A model generated the notes under the pieces. That model had not been told where the DNA came from. It did not search any database and saw only the letters and a program-made list of their open reading frames with translations. Made by a program: the position numbers and the translations under genes. Below, piece by piece: positions 34,407-44,807 of a stretch of DNA of 64,000 nt. How positions within the stretch are numbered: position 1 is the first letter of the stretch; the number at the start of each line of letters is the position of its first letter. This DNA comes from Nepenthes gracilis (lineage: Eukaryota; Streptophyta; Magnoliopsida; Caryophyllales; Nepenthaceae). Location of the stretch: the NCBI GenBank assembly GCA_033239525.1, contig BSYO01000038.1, forward strand, positions 6,265,041-6,329,040, in the 5' to 3' direction.

Positions 34407-34490
34407 ATTGGAACGTGGTGATTCACATTTTGGGGTTAATTTAACAAAATATGGAGGAAAAACAGGAAACCTCCAATTTTCATGGGTTAG
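33928..34490. repeat. Three 173-bp tandem units (element M right LTR)
   Basis: Units begin at 33928, 34101 and 34275. The second unit holds a perfect 8-bp inverted repeat ATCGATCG-TC-CGATCGAT at 34168-34185, followed by ATAAATAC. Confidence 0.85.
34356..34406. repeat. (TA)n microsatellite in element M right LTR
   Basis: A TA run interrupted by TACATATATG. The left LTR has only a short TATATATAC here, so it expanded after insertion or was lost from the left copy. Confidence 0.9.
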
Positions 34491-35116
34491 GGTTTGGTTG
34501 AACTCCATCGAACGAATAGGCGAGCAAATCGAACAATAAACTACATAATCTTTGGTCTCAATACACGGGTAACGTATTTTTCATGATTTGGGTGGATATT
34601 AAGACAAAAATACCAGATAATAAATGAAAAATATTGAAAGAGAAAAGTTAGTGAGTATGAGAATACTTGTCTGGACGTGTGCTATCACTTTTATAATTAG
34701 CTCTTGGACGGATTCAGACTCCACGGCCTTGATCTCCTCCTTCCTCTCTCTAGAAACGGTGCTCTCTCTCTAAAAGGGCTTTGGTTGCGTGTGAAATGAA
34801 AAACCCGAAGCAGGCCGCGTCTTTAAAATCGTCGGGCACTCGAGCTCCCGACGAGGGAGCAGCAAGCGCAGTCTCACTGCTGGCTCGCAATCAAGCGCAC
34901 AAAGGCACACGGTGAGTGGGGTGCTACTACTTTTTGCGCTCGAGTGCGCAGCAGGCACAGCCCTGCTGGCAGTGCTTCAACAACAGAGCCCCAAGATATT
35001 TTCCCAATTTTTCTTCTGATATGTATACTTATTTGTTCGTTAGATTTAGTATTAATTATTATTATATTAATTACCTCATATTTATTATATTTTTATATCT
35101 GAAACCTCACACTGAC

Positions 35117-35940
35117 TAGCTAGACTATACATCAAGGAGATCATGAGACTACATAGTATATCCGTCAACATTATCTTTGATAAAGATTCATGGATGGTAC
35201 CTCGATTTTGGTGAAGTTTGTATTAGGAGTTAGAGACTCGGTTGAGATTCAGCATAACATTTCATCATCAAACTGATGGATAGTCTAAGAGGATCATTTG
35301 GACTCTATAAGATATGTTATGGCTATTGGTGTTAGACTCGAGACATAGTTAGGATGCGCATTTATTGTTTACTAAGTTTGCTTACAACAATATCCACTAG
35401 GCAAGTATTGACATGATTCTATTCGAGGCACTCCACGGGCAAAAGTGAAAATCACTAGTTAGCTGGGATGACAAAAGTGATTGAAGGATTATAGGTTCCA
35501 ATATGGTACAAGAGACTACAAACAAGATTAATTTGATTAAAGATCATCTATGGGTGTCCTAAAAAAGGAATATGAGTTATGTCGATCAAAGGCGACATGA
35601 CTTACAGTTCGTTGGGGGAGATTTGGTATTATCCACAATACAAGATATCAAAGGTTTATCCATGGAATGGCATTATTTGATTTCATATGAATGAAACTTT
35701 GACTACATTTTATTAGACATTTTGAGATTTTGGAACACATTGGTGAGGTAGCTTATGCATTGACACTACTACTAGCCTTCTCCATAATATATGGCATGTT
35801 TCATATATCTATACCATGGAAGTATATGCATGGCCTAACTCTTGTTATTGATTACTTGTCAAGGAAAGTTTGTGAGGATTTATCTTTCAAAGAACTACCG
35901 GTGAAGGTAGTGGACCATGAAGACAAGATCTTTTGATGCA
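35117..35940 (+). pseudogene. G0 integrase, second part, and C-terminal domain
   Basis: The frame resumes after CTGAC as LARLYIKEIMRLHSISVNII and then, with stops, FDKDSWMVPRFW (second catalytic aspartate region), FSITFHHQTDG (segment of the catalytic glutamate) and FTKFAYNNIH. The C-terminal part RFWNTLVR and the 35730-35936 stretch (GEVAYALTLLLAFSIIYGMF, ISIPWKYMH) match GEVAYRLALPPxLxxVHxVFHVSMLRKYV. DLSFKELPVKVVDHEDKI is the start of the chromodomain region. Many stops; no activity expected. Confidence 0.8.
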
Positions 35941-36097
35941 AGGTAATTTAAATGGTAAAAATTCAATGGAGACATTATGTCGAAAAAGAGGCAATGTAGA
36001 AGTTAGAAGAGGAATTTGAGAAAAAAAAAAAAATACCAACATTTGTTTAAGTAATGAGGAACATATTTTGAGGTTGAAATTTTTTAAGTGGGAGGAC
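35941..36097 (+). other. G0 3' untranslated region with polypurine tract
   Basis: Only chromodomain remnants and a poly(A)-like run (36022) are seen. AAGTGGGAGGAC at 36086-36097 is the polypurine tract just before the LTR. Confidence 0.6.
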
Positions 36098-37475
36098 TAT
36101 AATACCCCCAATATTTTAATTTGAGTATTTTGGACTAAGATTAGCATAATTCATTGATTGTGAAATTGAATGATACCGATAAAACTATTCAAAATTGATA
36201 TTGTATAATCAAGTTTAAAATAAGTTTTAAATGACCCAAACGTATCATAATTATGTAATTCTTCGAATGATGAATTGATAATTAAACTTAGCTAATTAAT
36301 TGTCTAACATTTAATTATTAGTTAGAAAGATTTCTTTTGAATATATTTAGTATATTTTAATATGACTTTGATGTATGATTTAAATTATTAAATACTAAAA
36401 GTTTGATGAGGCCTTCAGATTAAATTAAATCACAATAAGGATTAAATTAAACTTTTAACTAATTGACTGATACAAATACAGCCCCATTAGCTGCCGTAAT
36501 CACATCGTACAGAATCCTCACAAACCGACCAGTTGTTTTTTCCATGACAAATGTTTTCCCTCATATTTCCTTCCCAAAAAATCTATAAATACAACTTCCA
36601 AATTCGTTTGCTGGCATTCCATACGGTTCGGCTAAACGGAATTCGGCTGAGGGAGTCATCCAGTTAGATAGAGAGAGGAAAAAGAGAAGAGAGAGAGATT
36701 GGAGAAGAGAAGAGACGGCAGAAGTCTGCTGTACTCTGTTTTTGTCATTTCTACTCGAATCATTGTTGCTGCTTGTTGCTGTCGTCGCTGGATCTGTTAC
36801 TATGGTTACTGGAGTTGCCACAGCCGGATACTACTATAAGCTGCCATGCTATTGATGTCATTAGTTATTGCTGTTGCCGCTACTGTGCTCTATTTTTGCC
36901 GTGTTCGTAATCAAGGCAAGTGACATCGCCGATTCATTTTAATTCCCATCTTCTTGCATGCACTTTTATGTTCCGGTTTATGGGCTACTTATTGTTGGTA
37001 ACCTCTGGTGAATTTCAAAGAAATTCTCACCCGACCAACTGACACTTCTTCATATGAAAACAGAACATGGGTGTTGGTTTGAAACCAAGTTTGAAGCACC
37101 TCAAACAGTGGCAAATGCTTGAATATAGTAGAAATAAGTGGACTGCAGTCATTTGGTGCTCGTTGGACGAGTTGGAACAAACTTCGTGGCCTCTGTTTAT
37201 TCATAACGGTAACAATGAGGAAGAAAAGAAGATGAACAGTAACAGTGGCGAGAAAATCAATTTTTGAGTCATTTTTAGGCCGACCGTTTATACATCTGAT
37301 CAATTCATTTATGTCCTTTAAATTAGTGTTCACATCCAACAAAATGTGCAGTTTAATTTTACATCGACAAATCTCAGTTCTAATTTATTAAAGTTACAGA
37401 AATCAAGTGACAAAAGTATTTCATAAATACTAAATTTTGGTTTGCTGAAAAACAATATGATTCCAAAATATTTTT
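36098..37475 (+). repeat. G0 3' LTR, right end missing
   Basis: It starts TATAATACCCCC (TG changed to TA) right after the polypurine tract. It contains TATA box 36583-36592, GA-rich leader (36670-36715) and donor-like TCAAG/GCAAGTG at 36916. Segment 37366-37440 matches 6453-6535 in the G0 5' LTR. At about 37475 homology changes to the C2 LTR, so the remainder has been replaced or deleted. ORFs 36561-37342 here are chance frames in LTR sequence. Confidence 0.65.
36583..36592 (+). promoter_or_regulatory. TATA box of G0 3' LTR
   Basis: CTATAAATAC lies about 80 bp before the GA-rich leader, the same order as in the other LTRs. Confidence 0.5.
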
Positions 37476-39016
37476 GGACTTACAGCTTTTGAATATCTCC
37501 ATTCTAACATTTATGTTCCAAAATCATCGTTTCCTAAGCTTTGTTACGAATGTTGCATATTTCTCATTATTTTTAGATTAGATTTCATGTTTACCAATAT
37601 ATGTTATGATTTATGGCTTCGATTTCATGATTAAGCATCATTCAGTGTTTGATTTATGTCCAAAAACTTTACATAAAACCCTCGAATGAAAATTAGGGAT
37701 TTGGTGTTTAAGTTTCTTGAATCTTGAGATGTAATTGTGGTTTTGTAAAATGTTAATATTTATGAGATGATTTTTATCTGAAAACTTTACATGGAACTAT
37801 ACTATTAAGTTACTGAGAAAGTTTTGAAGCTTTTTGAAGGTTTATCTATATGAGTTAACTGACCCTCAAGATATAATGAGCTAAGAGTTAAGAGATAATG
37901 ATAAGAATATTTTCAGTTCTATTAAATTGGTAAGAAATAGGACCTAGGATTGTCGTACAGTCAGATAAGGTTTTTCAACATGCCTTAAAACGTTATGATG
38001 ATAATCAAGGATAACTCTATCCATGAAGTGATACGTGGTCCACTATTCCTCAGGGTGTTAAAATCTAGAGGATAGAATTTTGAGTCTTACCTGCCTTCGA
38101 GAGATATTTCTATATCTAATCCCACTAGAAGGGATACTACTGTACTGTTTCTGGCCTTTGATTGTATGCAAAACACAATCTACCCTTGATTATTTGCCCC
38201 CTCGATTAGTAAGGTCTACTAGTTTAGGTCCTTGGATAGTAAAGTTGGATTTCAAAGAACAAGCAAAGTTCGGCATTGATTTATGATTTTCGATGCATGT
38301 TTATATCGGTTTATGTTTTTCTTATGGTTCTGTATGTGTTTTTGTTCTTCAATAATTTCTGTGACTTTTGCTTTACTACATTCATGTTCTGTACGAAAGA
38401 TTTCATATTTTGCATGTTTTATGGCACCTTATTGGGTTTCGGTTCACTCTTGCTATTTTTTTTCATCCAGATGAGACAATAGAGTTAGTACTAGATTAGC
38501 AAGAATAGACAAAGCTTAACAAAGAAGATTTTTGGGAGCCTCAAGACCTGTTGAATATTTTATGAGTTTTGATAGCTTGAATATAAATGACTAACTTATG
38601 GACAGAAATGTCCTAGGCATGTTATGTATTTTGTTGGAATAATATTTATGCTTTTGCAGGTTTATCTTATGAAAATAGCTCTACTTTCGCTATCTGATTT
38701 TCAAATTTGTATAGATCCAAGATGGTATCTCTCGTGTGAATATGATGTAGTAGATAGAAATGTTAAATTGGAGCCATGGATGTATATATGGCTTTAGATG
38801 ATCCTACATTGTGTTGTGGATAAATGTTGACGATTATTTTATCTGTATGTCTTATTTAGATTGCATAATTTTAGATTGTTTGTATTTATTTTTGTCCAAT
38901 TTTAGAAAAAACTCTGTCCAATTTTCTATAAAAATATTATATTATTTTATTTTAGACATTAGTTTTATCTGTTTATTGACAGAGATTATTAGAGAAAAAT
39001 AATCCGTTCCATGACA
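37476..39016 (+). repeat. C2 5' LTR, missing its first about 480 bp
   Basis: From CTTACAGCTTTTGAATATCT it follows the 3' LTR (from 49074) nearly base for base to the end CCGTTCCATGACA. The GC-rich block, TATA box and GA-rich leader of the 3' LTR have no counterpart. Acceptor-like TTTTCATCCAG/ATGAG ends at 38470. Confidence 0.85.
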
Positions 39017-39018
39017 GC

Positions 39019-39030
39019 TGGTATTAGATA
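39019..39030 (+). other. C2 primer-binding site
   Basis: TGGTATTAGATA, two bases after the LTR end, matches the initiator-Met primer site at 9 of 12 positions. Confidence 0.8.
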
Positions 39031-39242
39031 AATGAGATGCCTCAGGATTGATCGATTATAAAGCGGAAGCATAGGCTTAAGTTTAAGTACGGATAGGTCG
39101 AGGATAACTAGAATTAGATAGGATGTTTAGGTGTTAACTCTTGGCTAGTCCTAAATCGTATTGAATTACCGTTGACCCCTCCCTTTTAACCTGTTTCTTG
39201 AGGATTATTAATATTGCAATATTCATGATTATAGGATATAAA

Positions 39243-40172
39243 ATGGCGAGTAGAAGGGATAGAAGAAATGATCGTGGAGGCATTAGTATGCCCTCGGACC
39301 GAGAAGCTGAATACATAAATTTGTTAGGGAGACTAACAAACATTCTTGAATCAATGGAGAGCGTCACATGGCTCCGGTCCCTGCATCTGGAGCCAGTTCA
39401 ACAAATCTGGCCCCGACAACTTATGATAAGTTCACGGCGGAGAGAGCACCTGAATTTTTGGGTGAACCGTATCTAGTGAAAGCAGATATTTGGCCTAAGA
39501 GGATGAAAAAGATTTTTACTGTGATCCAATACTCTGATTGAGAAAATGTTACTTTTACGGTGTACAAGTTAGAAGGTGAAGCTGACAGCTGTAGGCCATG
39601 AAAAAGAGGGCCTTAGGTGTGCCCGACGATGAGATTACTCGGGGGATATTTGAAGAGGTGTTTATGGAAAAGTATTTCCCTTCCAGTCTTCGGGATCAAA
39701 AGGAGCAAGAATTCGTGCAACTTAGGCAGGGGAATAAGATTGTAGCAAAGTATGATGCAAAGTTCGCTGAATTATCTTGGTATGTGCCATAGTTTGTGGA
39801 GGATGAATTGAGAAAAGCTAACAAGTTTCAGCAAGGATTAATGGATGATATTAGGAGACAAATTGGGACCCAGAAACTTCAGACTTATGCGGAGATTTTG
39901 GATAGGGCACTAATTTTTGAGAGGGAGCTGGAGACCCAAAAGTTCTTTACTAAGAGGGTGGCTAACCAAACAAGTTATAGTATGGGATCTAATGTAGGAC
40001 CCTCCGGGCCCTCTAAAAGAGCAAAGGCGACAGCAAAAGGAAAGAGCATCGCTAACGTTCAGTCGGTGACCAATTCCAAGACGTCAACGGCTGACTATGT
40101 TCTATGTGGGAAGAAGTATGCGAGGTACCCTTGTCACAAGGCAATGGGAGATTGTTTTAGATGTAAACAATA
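39243..40172 (+). pseudogene. C2 gag pseudogene
   Basis: The chosen ATG at 39243 (MASRRDRRND) is the equivalent of the element M start. A frameshift near 39400 leads into FLGEPYLVKADIWPKRM and KIFTVIQYSD, stop, and VYKLEGEAD, the gag N-terminal domain. The central part (39598-39792, then one stop) has FMEKYFPSSLRDQKEQEF and KYDAKFAELSWYV; the next stretch (39796-40173) has KANKFQQGLMDDIRRQI and AEILDRALIFEREL. LCGKKYARYPCHKAMGDCFRC is a zinc-knuckle region with altered spacing. Confidence 0.88.
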
Positions 40173-40189
40173 AGGCCCCCGGATATGGT

Positions 40190-41560
40190 GACTGTATAGG
40201 ATACGTAGGCATCCCCAAATATGGTTGAAGGTACTCTTCTTATTTTTAGAGTTTCAACTTCTATTTTATTTGATTATAGGTCTACGCACTCTTTTGTTTC
40301 CCTGTAATTTGCATGCTATATTGTGTCCACTCTGAGAATTTTGGATTATTCTTTAACTATATCGACACTTACTGGATCCTCAGTAGTTACTAATGTTATG
40401 TATCCGAAATGTATGGTGGAGGTGAATGAGAGGTGTTTGATGGTAGATTTAATATTGTTAAATATGGGTGATTTTGTTATTATTTTGAGGATGGACTGGT
40501 TAGTAAAATATCATGCTAGTATTGATTGCTTTCTAAAAAGGGTATTTTTTTATATTCTTGGAGTAAAACCCTTTTTCTTTCAAGGCAATAAGAGAAAGAA
40601 GATACCCATATTAGTTTCAGCTTTACATGCCAAACATTTGGTGAAAAGTGGATGCCGGGCTTATCTAGCATATATCAGCACCATTGGAAGTCACAACGTG
40701 CCAGTGAGGGATATTTTGGTTGTATGTGATTTTAAGGATTTGTTTCCAAAGGAGTTGCCTGGGTTAACCCCTCATCGAGAGATTGAATTTGAGGTTAAAG
40801 TTATTCCTAGTGCTAATCCGATTTCTAAAGCCCCTTATCGTATGGCATCCGCTGAATTGAAGGAGCTGAAATTACAGTTATAGAAATTGTTAGATAAGGG
40901 CTTTATTAGACCGAGTGTAAATCTGTGGGATGCACCGGTATTATTTGTGAGGAAGAAAGATGGGTCTTTACGGTTGTATGTGGATTATCGTGAACTGAGC
41001 AAAATCATGATTAAAAATAAATATCCATTGCCGCGCATCGATAATTTATTTGACTAGTTGCAAGGGTCTTAGGTGTTTTCAAAGATTGATCCGAGGTCCG
41101 GATAATTTTAGTTGAGGATAAAGCAGGAGGATGTGGCCAAGATAGCTTTTCGGACTAGATACAACCACTATAAATTTCTTGTGATGCCATTCGGTCTTAC
41201 GAATGCTCATGCTACTTTTATGGACCTGATGAATTGGGTATTTTAGCCATATCTGGATAAGTTTGTGGTAGTATTTATTGATGATATTTTAATATACTCT
41301 AATAGTCATGAGGAGCATGAGATTCATTTGAGGATTGTTCTCCAAGTGCTTCATGAGGAGACATTATACGCTAAACTAAAAAATGCGAGTTTTGGCTGAA
41401 GAAAGTGATGTTTTTGGGGCATGTGATTTTGAACAGTGGCATTGTTGTGAACCCAAAGTAGGTGGAGGACGTTCTTAATTGGAAGAGGCCTACTTCAGTA
41501 ACCAAAGTCCAGAGTTTTCTTAGCATGGCAGGATATTATAGTCGATTTGTAGAGGATTTT
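40190..41560 (+). pseudogene. C2 protease and reverse transcriptase
   Basis: The protease motif reads FDYRSTHSFV at about 40270: the catalytic D is present but the SG of DSG is replaced by YR. The open stretch 40323-40883 covers the rest of protease (DFVIILRMDWLVKYHASIDC) and the linker DFKDLFPKELPGL and APYRMASAELKELK. RT continues beyond a stop: [50 protein letters not shown] and [10 protein letters not shown] (41270-41310) with the catalytic DD intact. About six stops are scattered through RT, and a frameshift near 41395 follows. Confidence 0.9.
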
Positions 41561-41572
41561 TCGTAGATTGCT

Positions 41573-42060
41573 ATGCCCTTAACTCAATTAACGAAAAAGG
41601 ATACCAAGTTTAATTGGACTGAGGAATGCAATCAGAGTTTTCAGGAGATAAAGGATCGCTTAACGGCTGCTTTGGTGTTAACTATTTCGGAGGGATCAGG
41701 CGGTTTTGAAGTATATTGTGATGCCTCCATAGCGGGCTTGGGTTGTGTGCTAATGCAGAATGGTAAGGTAATTGTTTATTGGTCCAGACAGCTAAAAGTG
41801 CTTGAGAAGAATTATCCAACTCATGATCTGGAGCTCGTTGCAGTTGTGTTTGGTCTAAAGATCTGGAGATACTATCTTTATGGTGAGAAATTTCTTATTT
41901 ATTCTGACCATAAAAGTTTAAAATATTTATTCTCGTAGAAGGAGCTAAAATGAGGCAAAGAAGATGAGTTGATTTACTGAAGGATTATGACTGTGAGATT
42001 CAGCATAAACCTGGGAAAGCTAATGTGATTGCCGATGCATTGAGTCACTGATTGGGCTAT
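41573..42060 (+). pseudogene. C2 RNase H
   Basis: The 121-codon open frame 41573-41938 is well kept: [36 protein letters not shown] (first catalytic D), [20 protein letters not shown] (catalytic E in LEL) and [12 protein letters not shown] (catalytic D). A stop at 41936 is followed by frameshifted remains of the LKDYD and ADALS segments to about 42050. The domain could fold if expressed, but it is cut off from RT by stops. Confidence 0.92.
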
Positions 42061-42061
42061 G

Positions 42062-43088
42062 TCGCTAGATTGCAGATTAAATAGATGGAAATGTTGGAGT
42101 ATTTAAAATATTGTGACATTTAGCGGTATGTTTGAGGTAATCGGATGCTTTTACCGTACCTTCAAATTCAACTGGAGGTGAAAAATGAGGTTAAGGAAAA
42201 GCAGGTAAATGATTCTTTCCTTATGGATATTGTGGGAGATTTAAATAAGGACTCCAAAATTAATTTCAATATCCAAGCTCATGGAGCATTAAGATTTAGA
42301 GATCGTTTGTGTGTGCAGGATGATAAGGAGTTAAAAGAGAAAATCTTGAAGGAAGCTCATTGATCCCGGTATACGATTCATCCGGGGATAAATAAAATGT
42401 ATCAAGACTTGAGAAAAATATTTTGGTAGAGAAATATAAAATAAAATATTATGGCTTTTGTACAGAAATGTCTTGTGTGTTAGCAACTGAAAGCTGAAAG
42501 GAGAAAACCATCAGGGTTATTGCAGCTGATGCCTATCCCGAGTTGGAAGAGGAAAAACATCGCAATGGATTTTTTGTCAAGCTTACTAAGGACTCCGAAG
42601 AACCATGACGCCATTTGGGTTATTGTCAATCGGCTGACTAAATCAGCCTATTTCTTAGCAATCAGGATGATATACTCTCGTGTCAAGTTGGATCAGTTGT
42701 ATGTGAATGAGATTATTAGATTTCATGATGTGCCTACCACGATTGTATCTGTTCGAGACCCGCACTTTGTCTCCAAATTTTGGGAGAGTCTGCATAAAGA
42801 ATTGGAGATGGAATTGAAATTTAGTATAGCGTATCACCCCCAAATCGACAGCCAATTGGAGCGTACGATTCAAATTTTAGAGGATATGTTGAGGGCCTCA
42901 GTGTTAAGCATGAAAGGGAATTAGGATAATTATCTGTCCCGGGTAGAGTTCACTTACAATAACAATTATTAGACAAGCATAGGCATGGCACCGTTCGAGG
43001 CCTTATATGAGAGAAAATATAGATCACCAATACATTAGGAAGAAATAGAAAACAATAGAATTTTGGGCCCCGAGATTATTAAAGAAAC
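42062..43088 (+). pseudogene. C2 integrase, first part
   Basis: The linker (42145-42363) ends in LKEKILKEAH, stop, SRYTIHPGINKMYQDL, and FVQKCLVC, stop: the HHCC zinc finger with a stop between its two histidines. The core (42520-42924) has IAMDFLSSLLRTPKNHDAIW, VSVRDPHFVSKFWESL and HPQIDSQLERTIQILEDML, so the D, D and E of the catalytic triad are all present. TYNNNY and APFEALYERKYRSPIH follow with stops. The reading ends at GPEIIKET at 43088, where the LINE is inserted, and resumes near 48035. Confidence 0.92.
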
Positions 43089-44722
43089 TTTTTTTTGGTA
43101 AGTCAATTGTATTAAAAAAAATAAAATAAAAAAAATACAACCTATGATTTAATTTCAAGTGTTTTCCGACTTTGAGTTTAGTCATAGACGCGATGGACTT
43201 TACCGAACGCCCAAGAAAAAATTCGATGGGTCCTACTAAAAAACAGCAAACAGGAAACCCGCCCAATCTATACAATTGGCAAAGATTACTGATGACAAAT
43301 ACTAAAAGCTAGCGGCTTTCAAAATCCATGCACCAGCCAAATAAATTCTTCAAGCTTCAATAAAATCATCAACAACAGCCTGCATCAGGACAACCAATCC
43401 CTTTGAGCATCTGTGGGAGGTGGCAGCAGGGATACCAAAAATCTTCAGCAGATATGCACAGCCCCAACAGGCCACAGGTAGAAGTTCCAAGGTATTTCGG
43501 CAGCTACTCCATGCTTCATCAATTTCAGTTTCAACCTCCGACATCAACACAGCAAAGGGCAGCCAAAGGGCATCAGCTCAAGAACCATGGATAGCACGCC
43601 CACCATCAAGCCGAGCTACATCAGCTACCTCAGCATCTCAACAGCATCACAGGGCCATTGCCAATAAACACAGCAATTGATATCCATCCCGACAGCACCC
43701 CTGCGTTAGGGGGCTAGAGCGACACCAGCCAGCTGCAGCAGCTGCGGAATCAAACTGCAGCCACGGCTCCACCCACGCCGGCAATTCCACCAAAAAGCAT
43801 TGCCGGCAACAGCAAATTGCAAGGCAACAAGCGGCATTGCTCCATTCATTGCATCAACAAGGGCATCACCCTACATCTGCGCCTTCAGAAGTCATTAGGC
43901 AAAGCAACACACAAACCACCCATATTCAAACTGGACCGCAGGCAAATACTCTACAGGCAGCAATTCAAAATCAATCATGCTCAGTATCAGCCTCAAATCT
44001 CAGCTTAAAAGAAATGTTGAATGATTTACAGCAACCAAGAAAACATGCATCAAATGAAAGCTTCGGCATTTTGATTTGCAGAATATCCATTAGCAGGAGC
44101 AACACCACACAAAAGCAGGACAGAAAGGCAACTCTTGGCTACCACAACAAACAACCCAAAGCTGCATCTGCTTCCTGAACCATAATCGTCTACAGCAGTA
44201 ATGCAGCAGATGCCCAGCAAAGAAGAAACCTGTCTTCCGAAACACCACCAGAATTCAACAGCTACACCCCAATTCAATTACAAACTCCTGCAATGACAGC
44301 CAACAACGAGCTACACAACAGCGCTTTCACCATCAGCACCACGTACCACCAGCTCAATGATAAAAAGCTTCATCATCTGCACATGAATCAACAAGCAACT
44401 TCGGGACAGACGCACCCTTCAGAAAGAGCCACATCAGAGAAGAGGGAAACAAATCTTCCCCCTTTTTTCTTTTTTGAGCCAGGAGTCCCAGAGAAGGGAC
44501 GACGGAAAAGGCACCTTATAAGGTTTGAACCAAGAAAAAGGAAGCCAATGGAAGTGCACCTTTTTTTTTTTTTTTTTGGGGGCCAAACCTCCAGAGACTG
44601 GAGCGAATTGATATGAGCAAACAAAGCCCAATGAAAGCAAAAAAACAAGGAACCCAAGGGAAAAAAAACACCAACGGGCCTCCAATTTTTTTTTTATATA
44701 CAAATATCTATATAAATATAAA

Positions 44723-44765
<43 letters not shown>

Positions 44766-44807
44766 AATATATTCATATATATAAAAATATATGATTTTTT
44801 GTTTTTT
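43089..44807 (-). other. LINE 3' region, low complexity
   Basis: Between the ORF2 stop and the 3' end lie a (TA)n array (44726-44758), a T17 run (44561-44577) and about 900 bp (43400-44300) rich in CAG/CAA/CAT triplets on the + strand. Chance ORFs there are rich in Q, H and S. An A-rich stretch directly after the ORF2 stop (+ strand GTTTTTTTTATAG, 44799-44812) could be an older 3' end, so a second insertion cannot be excluded. Confidence 0.5.
44726..44758. repeat. (TA)n microsatellite in LINE 3' region
   Basis: About 16 AT units, flanked by AT-rich degenerate copies to 44790. Confidence 0.95.

Larger units (their letters stand above)
25427..35111 (-). mobile_element. Element M: complete minus-strand Tekay/Del-like gypsy retrotransposon
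   Basis: M has two LTRs (25427-27945 and 32388-35111), a 5-bp TSD CTGAC (25422-25426, 35112-35116), a primer-binding site next to the right LTR and a purine tract next to the left LTR. Gag, protease, RT, RNase H, integrase and chromodomain relics lie in that order on the minus strand. It is the only element here with both ends and both LTRs intact, so it is one of the younger insertions. Even so the genes have stops, frameshifts and an integrase deletion, so it is non-autonomous. It sits in the G0 integrase, whose frame is restored when M and one CTGAC are removed. Confidence 0.93.
32388..35111 (-). repeat. Element M 5' LTR (right, minus orientation)
   Basis: It matches the left LTR over its whole length, with ends TGTGACGGATC and AACCTCACA on the + strand. 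The extra 205 bp come mainly from a third tandem unit and a longer (TA)n at about 34356-34406. GC-rich block at 34820-34980, GA-rich leader near 34735-34785. Confidence 0.9.
6390..37475 (+). mobile_element. Host Tekay/Del-like gypsy element G0, expanded by nested insertions
   Basis: G0 is reconstructed from segments read on the + strand: 5' LTR remnant (6390-8451), gag (8452-8886, 10796-11960), protease/RT (11960-12725, 15882-16191), RNase H (16191, 24387-24760), integrase (25085-25426, 35117-35940) and 3' LTR start (36098-37475). Four insertions interrupt it at 8887, 12726, 16192 and 25427. At each one the protein frame resumes directly after one copy of a 5-bp target duplication is skipped. 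All coding parts contain stops, so G0 is old. The 5' LTR is cut on its left against the Tat fragment and the 3' LTR on its right against element C2. Clade call: wording of RT, RNase H and integrase matches Tekay/Del chromoviruses. Confidence 0.8.

Noticed and set aside
33239..34490. Regularly spaced repeats as a CRISPR array
   Set aside because: Units are directly adjacent without unique spacers, and the context is a plant LTR.
43403..44290. Glutamine- and histidine-rich plus-strand ORFs
   Set aside because: They lie antisense in the 3' region of the LINE and reflect CAG/CAA-rich sequence, without any recognised domain.
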